Positions 46,601 through 56,132 of a stretch of DNA of 64,000 nucleotides are shown in pieces. Each line of letters begins with the position of its first letter. Within the stretch, counting starts at the first letter, position 1. The stretch comes from Marsupella aquatica (lineage: Eukaryota; Marchantiophyta): contig OZ316891.1 of NCBI GenBank assembly GCA_973895155.1, positions 18,042,001 to 18,106,000 of the forward strand, in the 5' to 3' direction. The notes below the pieces were generated by a model, which made no database searches, was not told where the DNA came from, and saw nothing but the letters and a program-made list of their open reading frames with translations. A program made the translations under genes and the position numbers.

Positions 46601-49600
46601 CCGCGAGCCGTGGGGCGCGAGACGGAGGGTCGCCCCGCGAGTAGGCGGAGCCCTGAAAGGGTCTGCCGGGGCGTAAGCGAGGGGCAGTCGGGGAGGAGGA
46701 GCCCGCGAGCCATGGGGCGCGAGATGGAGGGCCACCCCGCGAGTAGGCCCAGCCCCGAAAGGGTCTACCGGGGCGTAAGCGAGGGGCAGCCGGGGAGGAG
46801 GAGCCCGCGAGCCATGGGGCGCGAGACGGAGGGTCGCCCCACGAGTAGGCGGAGCCCCGAAAGGGTCTGCCGGGGCGTAAGCGAGGGGCAGCCGGGGAGG
46901 GAAAATTAGCAAAGGAGCCACGAGTTTCCTTTTTTTCCTTCCTATTTTCTCACTTCCTCTCTTTTGCAAGACCAACTCATTGCCGAAAGCAAAAAACTCG
47001 GGCTCTCTCTCAACTCTTGCCAAAAGCTCTCTCCACATTTTGCAATTATTCTGAAAGCCCTTTCTCATGGTCAATTGTTGGGGCTTGTTGGCATGATTTC
47101 TTCCGAGCATTAGCAGTAGCAGCACGGAGTGGCTTCTGAGGGAATTGAGGGTAATTGATTGATCGGGATACGGGGGCCGTTTCGGGCCAGGGGATTGACA
47201 TTGCTACGGGTGATGGGATTTGGTGATTGAGGATTTGATTTCTGGATGCATGGATGTTGGATCAACCGGAGTTTAGTGCGGCACGCGTTTGGAGATACAA
47301 GGCTGCTTACCGTGACTACATTGAGATATTGATTGCAAGAGAGAGAGAAGAGAGAAAAGCTACAATGAGTACTGGGCTGGCGGCAAGTTCCACACCGGTG
47401 AGTAGGAGGGTTTTTCGTCGAATTTATCCCAAAACCTCCACCAAGGTGATGGAGGATTGTAGGAATTTTTTCAAGCCACCGGGCTCACGGAGTTCATGAA
47501 GGTGGAGATTACAATCCCTTTGGGGAAGAGTTGGAATATTGAGGCCGTGATGGAGTTACGTACGGAAGGAATCTACTTTGAATGTCTCCAGCGGGTAGTG
47601 CCCCATGTGGAGTTAGCTAAGCTTCTGTTCCTGGAGAACCAGCAATTCTCATTCACACCTCGGAACATAAGGGGAGAGCTCACGTTGACAATGGTGGCCG
47701 GTTGGGTGATTAATCCCACCTCCACTACTTCCATTCCTCTTTCCGCCGTCAAGGATACTGAGCACAAGGGATTTCTGGCCAAGGTTCATCAACGGGTCCT
47801 TGGTAACGTGCAATCTGGGGTGGTGAATGGAGAGCATTTCGTGGTAGCTATGGACATCAAGAACTATCCAGCCCATGTGTACGGATGGTGGTACTATGGG
47901 TTGAAGAAGCTATTGGACGCCAATCCCGAGAGTGTGAAACCAGGTGGGGCTGTACATTTGATGGGGTCATTTTTGCTAGCCAGAGCAGAAGGGTGGATTG
48001 TTTCCCCGGGACAGGAAGACACTGGATCATCCCTTACCACGGAAATCAGGAGTATTGCCACTACCATCTTGGGGAAACTAACGGAGGGATCATCGTCGGC
48101 GGTTGGGGATGATAATAGAGAGGAAGAAAACCAGGATGAGGACTCCACAATGGAGTGGCTTGAATCACTTGTGGGAAATACGGAGGAGCCCCTGGTCTAC
48201 GACATTCCTGATGTCTACCTGGCGGAGTTACGGGATTTCCGGGAGGGAGTCCATGAGGGACTCAAGCTAGTCCATGCATTGAGAGATTCTCTCAAGCAGG
48301 CCACCGCCAGAGTAGAGACTTTGGAGCAGAGTGCCCTGTCTATGAAGGAGGTGATCAAGGCCAAGGAGGAGGCCATTCATGAGAAGGTTAAACTTCTCCA
48401 AGAAGCTCACGTAGAGATCTCCAACTTGAAGGGAGCCTTGTCCACCAAGGCCAAGGAAGCGGAAGAGGTTGGAGTATTGAAACAGGCATTGGCCAAAGAG
48501 AAGCAGAATTCTGGAGAAGTGGTAGAGTTAAGAGCCAAGGTGGGAACACTACGGGGTCAAATGATGATCTTCGAGACAAGGGCTAAGAGGAGTGAGGCCT
48601 TGAGTCTGGGGAAACGGAAGAGCCCCTGCACACCTAGCTCCACACTTTCCCCGGATTTGGTCTCCAGGGCTATCGAGATGGTGGCGAAGGAAGTCAGTGG
48701 GAAGTATGGACCCCTGTTGGATGCAGCCAAGAAGAGTCAAGAGAAGAGCAAGAGCTTAGAGAAGAAGCTCAGGGAGGTACGTAAATCGTTACGAGAAGCT
48801 CAGGTCAACACGGGGACCCCGAGGATGCCACCCCGATCTGTCACCCCTGGGACTCCCATGGCCACCGGGCAGGTTTTACCATTGGAGTTGCGGTCCGGTG
48901 AAGAGGCGGCCCTATGGAAGGACACCATTGGTGAGGGGTACATTAAGGCGTGGCAGGCCTTGGCCAATTTGAGGAAGCAGGGGAGCACTAGCACAAAGAC
49001 TACCCCGGTAAGAAGAAGAGGAGTGAAGTGGCACTCACTCCAGTGGAGAGTGATGAGGAGGCCCACTCACGGGGCTCAAGCCAGGGCACCGTGAGTGAAG
49101 AGGAGGAGGATTAGAGTGGTCGTACGGACGTGGTTGTACGGACCCTGGACTTTCCAATTTTTTTGTGAGGGGTCACTCACGGGCTTGTTGGGAAGATCTC
49201 GCGGAGCTGATTGCAACAAGGGGCGGCGCTCCTCAAACGGAGCCAGGATGAGCAAGTTATGGCCCGACGAAATTGTGTTTTTGCGATACGGAAACGACCA
49301 TAACTCAGGCGTCCGATGTCCGTTGCGAGTGCGGCTGAGTGATTCGGGATCAGGAGGAGAAGGGCTATCCAAGGGTGAGCTCAAAAGTACAATTGATAGG
49401 GCACCTAGTTTCGGCCATTGTGGGGTGCCTTGCACTTTCGGGGTTCACGGAGTACAGTTGGGGCGCCGTCGAAGGCACCGTCGGCCCCTTGTTTAGGGTT
49501 TAGGGTTTTAGCAGCATGTGTGTGCCGCATGCCTTTTTAGTTTAGGGATTTCTTAGTGCAGGGTTTTAGCGGCGCCGCTAGGGTAGCCGCCATCGTTGTG

Positions 49601-52166
49601 ACCCCACGAGGGGTGCTTTGGTGTGGTTTTTCGGTATTTAGGGGGAGAGCCCCGAAGTTGTTACAGGGGGGAACTCAGCGTAGTACTTGGATGCTTTGGA
49701 GTAGCTTTTGTGAGTAGCACACCGATTAGGAGAAGTTCAAGTCAGAGTAGTGAGGTGGAGAACGTAGCACTTGTCCCAGGGAGGCAGGAGTTGGGCAGAC
49801 GGCAGGAGGCCGGGTTGTCCTTGCATGTGTTACGGGAAACACCAAGAGATATGGATTTGGCTTGAGGTTCCAATATTTTGTGTGTCACTTGTTGTTGCTT
49901 GTGTTGTTTGTTTTCCTCCCCTAGTGCGTGTGGTCGGTGTCGTTGTGGAAACATTTGCCCTTGTCACTAGTGTTCAAATCTTATTGTAAATGTTGGTATG
50001 CTTGCCCAAGAGAGGAGGGGGGTGGTGACAGCACTCACCCGGTGGGCATGAGTTGTAGATGGTAGGACCAGTCCCTTGGACTTGATCAAAAACGGAGAGA
50101 CCAGTCGGTAGACTTGATCAAAAAGTACACTACCGGGAGCGGAATCAAACATACTCATCCTTAGGTGTGGAAATCCTCCAAATAGCGTCCCTCCACGACC
50201 CCGTAATACGATACCAATGGTTTAAGCAAGGAAAAGTACGGTTTGCACGTATTAATCGTTGGATAGGCAAGTGACAATATGAGTCCATCCATCGTCCAAA
50301 GGAAGTGTTATGCCTTATTCATGATAAGATGGATCATTCAAAGACAGCTCTCCCAAGAATGCCCTTCAATCCTAAGCATGTGGATGGTGCCCAAAAGTTC
50401 CCAATTACTGTCACTGGTATCCTTACTCATGGTCATGGTCCCAAGGCCATAGCCCAACATCATGTTGGAGTGTGGCCAGGTGATGTCAACATCACTATTG
50501 GGTCAATTAATTCAATACTAAGGATGTTGGAAAACCCAAATCCAATGATCAAATCACTTGTGGAGGGGCCAGACTCGACAAGTCTTTTTAAAGACCTCCT
50601 TTTTGGGAGAGCAGATATCTTGGAGGCAAGTGTCCTTAGAGCATTTGAGGATGACATTGCCTACATCTCAAGCCTAGGTACTTTACTCACAATCCTTTAA
50701 TTTATTATTATTTAATAATATAAGCTCACACACACTAACACTCTACTTTGTGTAGTTGTTGCTCCTCCTAGCCAAGGTTTCAGTAATAGGGTTTAAACCC
50801 TAAACCCTAAATTGGGGTTTAGGGTCTGACTAGGGTTTTATTTAAAAGCATTATGAGATTGTTACATTGTGATGCAGCACCTGAGGCACCAAAGTTCAGG
50901 CCCCTTCCACGAGTATTGAAGCTACAACTGGATAATTGTGCCTCAGACAACAAGAACAGATATATGATGGCTTATTTGTCATTGTTGATGGCAAGGGAGG
51001 TGTTTGAAGAGGTTCATCTTGGTTTTATGGTGGTTGGGCATACTCATGAGGACGTTGACGGTATGTTCGGGCATTTTTCAGAGTCTATGATGCATAACCC
51101 CACATACTCATTGCCTGAGTTAATGTCCTTGTTCATGAGAGCAAGGACACCCAATGCAGTCCCACATTTTCTACAGGAGGTCCCAGATTTCAAAAACTAC
51201 TTAGCTCCATTCATGTTGAAGGACCCTGAGGCATTGGTGGGGCATTTAAAACCCAGGTTGTTTAGGTTCTATGTTCGTCATGATAGTATGCCATGCTTCC
51301 AATACAAAATGAAGTCAACTGATCAGGGATGGTTACCCAAGAAAGGTATTGAAATGTGGTCATGGAAAGATGACAAAAGTCCTCACATCCCAATTGGGGT
51401 GCCCAAACGGCTACCAATGATGGAGTTGAAAATGCTTCCTGAAGTGCTGACAGGGTTGAAGAAGCATGTGTCATTCTTTGAGTTTATTCTAAAGCGAACA
51501 AAAGAGGAAGAACCAAAGCGACGTTGGACAACTCTCATCAATTATTGGAATGACATTGTAGATACTCTACAGGGTGAGCAGGTGCAATATGAACCTGAAG
51601 GTGCACACAACTTGGAATACGGGTTTTGGCCTTTATCAATATGGAGAGAGCACGTTCCACCAGAATATCGAAATGTGGCATGTGAGTTGGAGGCAACAGT
51701 GGATTATGTGGGACCAACAAAAGATAAACCTCCTGAGAGTTTTAACCCTAGGGTTGATGTTGTGAAGGGCTGTTATGTGTTGGTACGGCCGGACGACTCA
51801 GACCTGGATGTTTATCCCGTCCATATGGGGTTAGTTGTTACAGATGTGGTAGAAGGACCAATGAATGAACAAAACCTTCTTACTCATGTATGTGGCGTTG
51901 AGTGGTTTAGACCATTTATGGCAAAGAAGCAACGTGGTCAATCAGACTGGCAGCCAAGAGAGCGGTGGGCAGATTCTTGGGATAAGAAATGGGAACGTGA
52001 TCCAACTCCAATATACAAGGAAGCTGAGACAATAGATGTTTCCTCTGCCTTGTGGTGTTTCAAAGCACGCAAAGGACCAGTGACAAGGCTGGTAGGAATT
52101 CCAAAGAATGTTGCTGTCAAGGCAAGAGACTATCTCTTGTCATGCATAGCAAGTGACAAATCCTAG
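34624..52166 (+). CDS. DDE-like (DUF7869-type) transposase, split by a nested retrotransposon
   Basis: Coding parts are 34624-36034, 50282-50677 and 50878-52166, with a GT...AG intron at 50678-50877. The gap 36035-50281 is an LTR retrotransposon plus one ATATG duplication; skipping it joins the codons exactly (…TWRY|ESIHRPKEV…). The total is 3096 nt, 1031 residues. The first part has 'KDCCSEHCCQYLD' and 'VCLEAWRIIH' blocks with basic patches. The second has 'LCLIHDKMDHSKTALPRM' and 'PITVTGILTHGHG'. The third has 'KLQLDNCASDNKNRYMMAY' and 'GFMVVGHTHEDVDGMFGHF', the hallmark DNC..NKN and GHTHEDVDG motifs. The first in-frame ATG is 34750; coding may begin upstream in another exon. Apart from the insertion no break is seen. 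Family naming is from memory of motifs. Confidence 0.75.
36035..36127 (+). repeat. 5' LTR, first part (before LINE)
   Basis: Matches the start of the 3' LTR at 46444 (CCGCAAACCC, TTAGTGATGACTTATAATTG, TATATAAGTAGAAA) with a few substitutions, and ends in the 12-bp LINE duplication. Confidence 0.9.
36128..36704 (+). promoter_or_regulatory. LINE 5' untranslated region
   Basis: About 580 bp from the 5' end to the ORF1 ATG. It begins with three short tandem GGAACTGAGG repeats (36138-36180) and presumably holds the internal promoter. Open frames on the minus strand here are not supported. Confidence 0.5.
36705..38902 (+). pseudogene. LINE ORF1 (DUF4283-like, CCHC zinc knuckle), frameshifted near its end
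   Basis: The frame from the ATG at 36705 is open for 553 codons to 38366. It has a Gly/Arg-rich head, a DUF4283-like RNA-binding domain at about residues 195-370 ('VFREWIEETMVKEMRWP', 'VVFEQPDHRDEALASAPWF', 'LPIWIEIPF') and a zinc knuckle 'CYKCNVKGHLARDC' at about 385-398. The C-terminal part appears to continue in the frame open at 38318-38902, so a shift lies near 38340. ORF1 proteins bind the element RNA and escort it during target-primed reverse transcription. ORF2 begins at 38872-38887, overlapping the end. Confidence 0.85.
38872..42827 (+). pseudogene. LINE ORF2 (endonuclease, reverse transcriptase, zf-RVT), one frameshift
   Basis: The first frame (38872-41130) opens with an apurinic-type endonuclease: 'MASWNVCGLGEPN', 'LALQEVKT', 'ICGDFNMT' and 'STLSDHDPILLEL' near 39586. 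The reverse transcriptase follows: 'LIPKKEDKRFLKDWRPLTML', 'GFIPGRHILENI', 'FLKLDFKKAFDRV', 'GVRQGCPLSPLLF'. Near 40970 the frame shifts, and the catalytic 'FADDV' (41026-41040) lies in the second frame, which runs to 42827. The C-terminus has a zf-RVT module ('WTYDLSSRAKTFIWRL', 'CHVCPGRIESIPHLFFGC'). No RNase H is evident. The enzyme nicks target DNA and copies the RNA. Two frames for one polyprotein mean no activity from this copy. Confidence 0.92.
43098..43467 (+). repeat. 5' LTR, second part (after LINE), truncated
   Basis: Resumes at AAAACTGTTTAG and continues with TTTCAAA repeats and three copies of a 102-bp GC-rich unit, as in the 3' LTR. It breaks off near 43467, directly before pol coding sequence, so the remaining LTR, primer-binding site, gag and protease have been deleted. 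Confidence 0.85.
43169..43467. repeat. 102-bp GC-rich tandem repeat in 5' LTR (three copies)
   Basis: Copies begin at 43169, 43271 and 43373 (GGAGCCCGCGAGCC...GGGGAGGA). As 102 is a multiple of three, frames on both strands remain open, giving spurious Arg/Pro-rich ORFs. Confidence 0.9.
43470..46476 (+). pseudogene. Ty3-type pol (RT, RNase H, integrase), Athila/Tat-like
   Basis: The frame starts at the deletion junction without an ATG. RT: 'WVSPIVIVPKKKG', 'LNDATKKDHYLLPFTDIVLD', 'FLDGYSGYNQIWI', 'MPFGLCNAPGMFQR' and 'EIFIDDFAVYG' (active-site IDD). RNase H: 'FHVYVDVSGFCIGAILSQ' and 'FHTDHNSLKYM'. Integrase: the HHCC finger is interrupted by TGA at 45447-45449 right before 'CDPCQ', where Arg is expected; the same frame then gives the catalytic core 'WGVDFIGPF', 'LVSDRGTHF' and 'NGLTERANGIMGKIL'. 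Near 46260 a one-base shift moves to the frame with 'TRWMGPYVVHAIYSNGSVQL', ending at 46476, inside the 3' LTR. Gag and protease are absent. Confidence 0.92.
46431..46440 (+). promoter_or_regulatory. Polypurine tract
   Basis: AAGAGGGGAG lies three bases before the 3' LTR start at 46444. It primes plus-strand DNA in LTR elements and fixes the LTR boundary. Confidence 0.75.
46495..46502 (+). promoter_or_regulatory. TATA box in 3' LTR
   Basis: TATATAAG about 50 bp into the LTR, conserved in the 5' copy near 36086. Confidence 0.55.
46596..46901. repeat. 102-bp GC-rich tandem repeat in 3' LTR (three copies)
   Basis: Copies start at 46596, 46698 and 46800 and match the units of the 5' LTR. They precede a pyrimidine-rich leader. 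Confidence 0.9.
47254..49094 (+). pseudogene. Coiled-coil ORF inside the long LTR, one frameshift
   Basis: An ATG at 47254 opens the first frame, which ends at 47499. The frame starting 47496 is open to 49094, and its upstream extension ('EFFQATGLTEF') shows that the shift is near 47462. The N-terminal 190 residues form a globular domain with several Trp ('KSWNIEAVMELR', 'NYPAHVYGWWYYGLKKLL'). Residues about 270-430 are a long coiled coil (SLKQATARVETLEQ..., AKEEAIHEKVKLLQEAH), and the tail is basic. I recognise no gag, zinc-knuckle or envelope feature. Organisation resembles the ORF at 3.9-6.6 kb (globular head, coiled-coil tail), though I see no clear sequence match. It may be a gag-like or accessory protein of the retrotransposon. 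Confidence 0.6.
49095..50276. other. Non-coding tail of the long LTR
   Basis: No supported gene. It contains GTACGGAC direct repeats (49128-49145), TTTAGGGTTTAGGGTTT at 49493-49509 and a duplicated GACTTGATCAAAAA (about 50080 and 50113). The terminal GTGACA abuts the target duplication. Confidence 0.5.
50788..50840. repeat. Interstitial telomere-like palindrome in a transposase intron
   Basis: AAACCCTAAACCCTAAA followed by TTTAGGGT and TAGGGTTTT forms head-to-head plant telomeric repeats within the intron 50678-50877. Confidence 0.7.
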
Positions 52167-52990
52167 ACAGTAATGAAGCATGTAGTTTAGCATACAGTTT
52201 AAAAGGCAACTCAGAATAGTAGTAGCCAGAGAACTCAAGTTTAGACAAGTCTTATCGTCTAAGTTAGTTAGTTGGTTAGTTTATTTAAGATATAATATTA
52301 GTTAGTGGGGCCTTAGTTTGGTGATATTAAGGCATGATATTATTGACATTCAAATGAATGTCCAATAGACATTGTAATATACAACAATCCTATTAATAAA
52401 TAATAATTATAGTTACACCTTCAAGTGAACTCAACTTTCAATGATTTCTGATTTTATACGGTTCCATGCCTGATTGAGTCAAAGCAATAGAAACTAACTA
52501 ATTAAAGGGTGATACTATGATTGTAGGTCACGCACCCTGGTGCGTGTCAATCTTTTTTTGTATTCAACCCTATAGTAATTAAATAGACAAGTTAGTTAGT
52601 TGGTTAGTTTATTTAAGATATAATATTAGTTAGACAGTGAGGCCTTAGTTTGGTGATATTAAGGCATGATATTATTGACATTCAAATGAATGTCCAGTAG
52701 ACATTGTAATATACAACAATCCTATTAATTGTTGTAAAGGGTGGTCAATCTTTTTTGTATTCAACCCTATAGTAATTAAATAGACAATTGAAACAATGAA
52801 TGACAGTTTAATTAAGGATTTGTGCATGGATCAAGAGGTACTTGATGTCATTTAGTGATGCATTGTTATAAAGATCTTGCAACAAAACATTTGAAGTTTT
52901 TGACTATCCCACCAAATGTTAAAGAGGTTGATCATTCATTAACTTATAATATTTAGATAAAATTGGAATTAATCTAATACTTCAGTATTC
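52167..52990. repeat. 3' flank of the transposase with about 330-bp tandem duplication
   Basis: The segment GTTAGTTAGTTGGTTAGTTT through CAACAATCCTATTAAT at about 52260-52400 recurs at about 52590-52730. No gene is seen. Confidence 0.7.
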
Positions 52991-53002
52991 CTTAAATTGG
53001 GG

Positions 53003-53627
53003 TTAATAAGCTGACATGACATTTGGGTTCAGGTTCTCTTGCCCATGTAGCAAGACTCCCTCATTGTCCCCTGACTCCTCTAGCATGACAAGGTCTATAT
53101 CTTTGACTCCAACATCACCCAGGACTTTTGGGGCAACATTTGGCCTCTCTCCATAAAGGGTATGCATGCATTCAAAGTATGGGCATAGCCGGTTCAGCTT
53201 GTCATCCAATGTCAGCCCCATTCTCAAATCATTGTCGATGAGGCCTCCACCTGACTGGTACTTCACGTCTCTAGCATCCTTGTAATGCTAGACAAAACAA
53301 TTACATTGAAAACATTTACTCAAATTGGGCGCAATAATTTCTCATGGAAATCCATGGTGCTGCAGTGCAGCCAACATCTGCCAACAAACAATAGCCTTGC
53401 TCTAGTACTTGCCACCCACCCTCATCTTCTTTGTTGCACCGTGAATGGCATTGAAGTTTTTTGGCACTTCCAAGTAGGAGACGACCAGCTCATAATCTTG
53501 ATCGATCTTTAAGACGGAACTTGTCAACTGTCTCCTTCCCCCCGGTTGGCACAAGTTGTGGAGCATTGAAGTTCCCTCTGCCCCTAACAAAGCCTGCACT
53601 ACCTGCCTGACTACCTGAATTCGCCAT
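53003..53627 (-). pseudogene. Myb/SANT-like accessory DNA-binding protein, fragmentary
   Basis: A minus-strand ATG at 53627 begins MANSGSQAGSAGFVRG. A frame shift leads to 'DQDYELVVSYLEVPKNFNAI' then 'GATKKMRVGGK'. After a gap the frame 53266-53003 gives 'LDDKLNRLCPYFECMHTLYG', 'ERPNVAPKVLGDVG' and an acidic end. The combination (dYELvvsYLEVP, then KLxxLCPxYExMxxLxG..xNV.P) is typical of the DNA-binding companions of plant transposases. It faces the end of the DUF7869-type transposase and may have been its second gene, but the reading frame is broken and exon limits are unclear. Confidence 0.5.
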
Positions 53628-53858
53628 GTGAGTTGAGAGCAATCAATCACAAAAGGCACAATGTCTTGGTAACTTGGAGCAAAGGACTAAAAACCATAAA
53701 ACATTTCAAACAAAATTGCCAAGGGTGGCTCAGAATGAGACGGTGTTGGATAGCCATGGACTTCCTTGGGATTATATGTTGGAACGTGCTGGCTATCAGT
53801 AGTCATTGTCGTCCTTGGTGATTTAGCAATGAATCTATGACTACCTTATCTTCACTAC

Positions 53859-54412
53859 TGGCAGAAGCTCCGTTTTCTTTTTGGGACGGAGTTGACGCAC
53901 ACCATGAAACAGCTTGGACAATGCACACACCTCGCAGGCAACCCATTGACTGGCAGAAGCTCCGTTTTCTTTGTTGGGGACGAGTTGATGCACACCATGA
54001 AACAGGTTCAACTATGCACTCACCTCGCAGGCAACCCATCGACTGGCAGAAGCTCCGTTTTCTCTGTTGTGAAGGAGTTGACGCACACCATGAAACAGGT
54101 TCAAGTATGCACTCACCTCGCAGGCAAGCCATTGACTGGCAGAAGCTCGGTTTATCTGTTTGTGAAGGAGTTGATGCACACCATGAAACAGCTTCGACAA
54201 TGCACTCACCTCGCAGGCAACATTGACTGGCAGAAGCTCCGTTTTCTCTGTTGAGAACGAGTTGATGCACACCATGAAACAGCTTGGCCGATGCATTCAT
54301 CTCGCAGGCAACCCATTGACTGGCAGAAGCTCCGTTTCCTTTGTTGGGAACTACAGTAGTTGAAGCACACCATGAAACATCTGCAAAAGCTCTCGTTAAG
54401 GTCGTCCTGGTG
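53859..54412. repeat. 93-bp tandem repeat, six copies
   Basis: Units start TGGCAGAAGCTCCG at 53859, 53951, 54044, 54137, 54228 and 54321 (period 91-94 bp). Each holds CACCATGAAACAG and ACCTCGCAGGCAA. Because 93 is a multiple of three, both strands show long spurious frames. Confidence 0.9.
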
Positions 54413-56132
54413 ATTTTTAACATTTGCAAAAGCACTCGTTAAGGTTGTATGGGTGATTTTTAGCTTTTTTGGTGCGTTTGCCATGGAAGGACTTTTGGAC
54501 TTACCTCATTTTCATACTATCTGCATGCGATTACAGTACAAAGTCACCATTGAATCATGCAGCCACGCCCGTTGGACCTTACTCTTTCGATAAGTAAGGG
54601 TTTAAATCCCATGCTATAAGTCAGTGTTTAAATCACCCAAGCAGAGCACGTTGGACATTACTCATTTGATACATTTGATACGTTGCTCTTTCGATAATTG
54701 AGGGTTTAAATCACATGCTATAAGTCAGTGTTTAAATCACCCAACCAGAGCACAAAGTAGGCACGTTGGACATTATTCATTTGATAAGTCAGTGTTTAAA
54801 TCACATTGGACAAGTCAGTGTTTATATCACCCAATCACAAGAGAAAGTTTCCAAGTTTTCTCAAAACAAGCACCACAACAATGAATGTGGGACACGTCTA
54901 TCTCACAAGATTTTCAGTCTGTATATAGTAAAGTCTAGTTTACAAAGCATTGTGAGGTTTAAAATAATTTTAGTAAAGGTAAATTATAATTTTCACAATC
55001 ATAGAAATCTGGACTGTGCATTTGTCTCCCAGTAATGCCCTGAAAACTACATAGCAAAAAATCACAAAGGGCATTAAGTATATAGTAATGTCCTATCCTA
55101 TCCTACTAGGATACAATTCCCTAAAAAATGAGAACTTAAACTCGAGTTTGGAGGGGTCAATATTGCCCATAATGCTCTGGAACAGGACCTTAATACACTT
55201 AAAGGTTTAGCAGATTTCTATTTTTACTAATTTTAAGAAAAGTAGAGGAGAATGCTCTGGAAACAAGACCTTCATACACTTCAACCACCACCGGTCATAT
55301 ATATAACTAAGGGGGAAGTGTCCAACACCTCTCCATTCTTTCACAATCCGCTCACTTTTCTCCTCTACCATGCCAGTTTGTTGCATGATTTCAGGAAAAA
55401 GCTACTTTTAATTAAAGTTAGGGTAACCTGTGGCTTTTCGAAGGGCAGGTGTGGTTTAAAGGTCTAAGGGATTTTAGTTTGAATAAAATTTTAGTAAAAG
55501 TAGAGGAGAATGCTCCTAATCGGTTGATCCAAATATAGAGTGTGCATTGTTCTCCATTAATAGAGTTATAAACATATGAACTGGATGGAAAGACCAGTGT
55601 CAGCCCAAAAATTGATTATATGTAAAATCACCACTCACACAGCTAAGTTGTGAAACTGAAGATGAGTCAACAAAGAGGTCTGACCCTAACATGAAAGAAC
55701 TCTCGATCACGAAGTTGTATTGTTTGAAACTCTTGGTGACGTAGGATGAAGCACCTCCAGGAGCCCTTCTTGCAGCTTGAGCCTGTATTTTATATGTGAG
55801 CCAGTGAAGCTGGGGGTTTGAATGTTAGATCACCTGTAATTTGAGTGAAATAATGATCAATTCAACCTGGATTTACCACTTTTACTGGAATTCTAATGCA
55901 CTGAAAATTACAAAGTGAAAATCAAGAAAGGCATTATGTATATAGAAATGTCCTGTTTTATTATAACATGGTGGGATGGGATATAATGCCCTGGAAAAAG
56001 TGAGATTCAGCTCAAGTTTTGAGGGGTTGTTATTGCCCATAATGCCATGGAAACAAGACCTTCATACACTAAAAGGCCTAATTTTCAGTATTTTTTCTAT
56101 TGTAAGTAAAAGTCACGGAGAATCTAACTATT
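54413..56132. repeat. Intergenic region with diverged duplications
   Basis: No gene is seen. AAGTCAGTGTTTAAATCACCC recurs at about 54620, 54725 and 54787. A second block, with CATAATGC and GACCTTNATACACT, occurs at about 55060-55205, partly at 55250 and again at 55905-56080. Probable remnants of AT-rich repeats. Confidence 0.55.

Larger units (their letters stand above)
46444..50276 (+). repeat. Long 3' LTR (about 3.8 kb) containing an ORF
   Basis: It starts TGTAAC just after the polypurine tract, matching the 5' LTR for about 450 bp, and ends GTGACA just before the ATATG duplication. TGTAAC and GTGACA form an imperfect terminal inverted repeat. The interior holds a TATA box, three 102-bp repeats, a coiled-coil ORF and a non-coding tail with TTTAGGG-like sequence near 49495. 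Only the first 12 percent can be compared with the truncated 5' LTR. Confidence 0.7.
36030..50281 (+). mobile_element. Ty3-type (Athila/Tat-like) LTR retrotransposon with TSDs
   Basis: The element runs from TGTGAT at 36035 to GTGACA at 50276 and is bounded by ATATG at 36030-36034 and 50277-50281. The 5' LTR keeps about 0.45 kb, itself split by a LINE. Leader, gag and protease are gone, pol is present with two lesions, and the 3' LTR is about 3.8 kb. Without the LINE the remnant is about 7.3 kb. The insertion sits in the coding region of a DDE-like transposase. Confidence 0.85.

Noticed and set aside
46444-47100. Conventional short 3' LTR ending near 47.1 kb
   Set aside because: No TG...CA end with target duplication there; the ATATG duplication and the restored host frame place the end at 50276. 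Kept as the alternative explanation in the findings.
46529-47125. Repeat-derived ORFs on both strands in the 3' LTR
   Set aside because: Same 102-bp repeat artefact; no conserved protein.
53837-54435. Repeated ORFs of 129-210 codons in the 93-bp array
   Set aside because: Open on both strands because the unit length is a multiple of three; no known domain.
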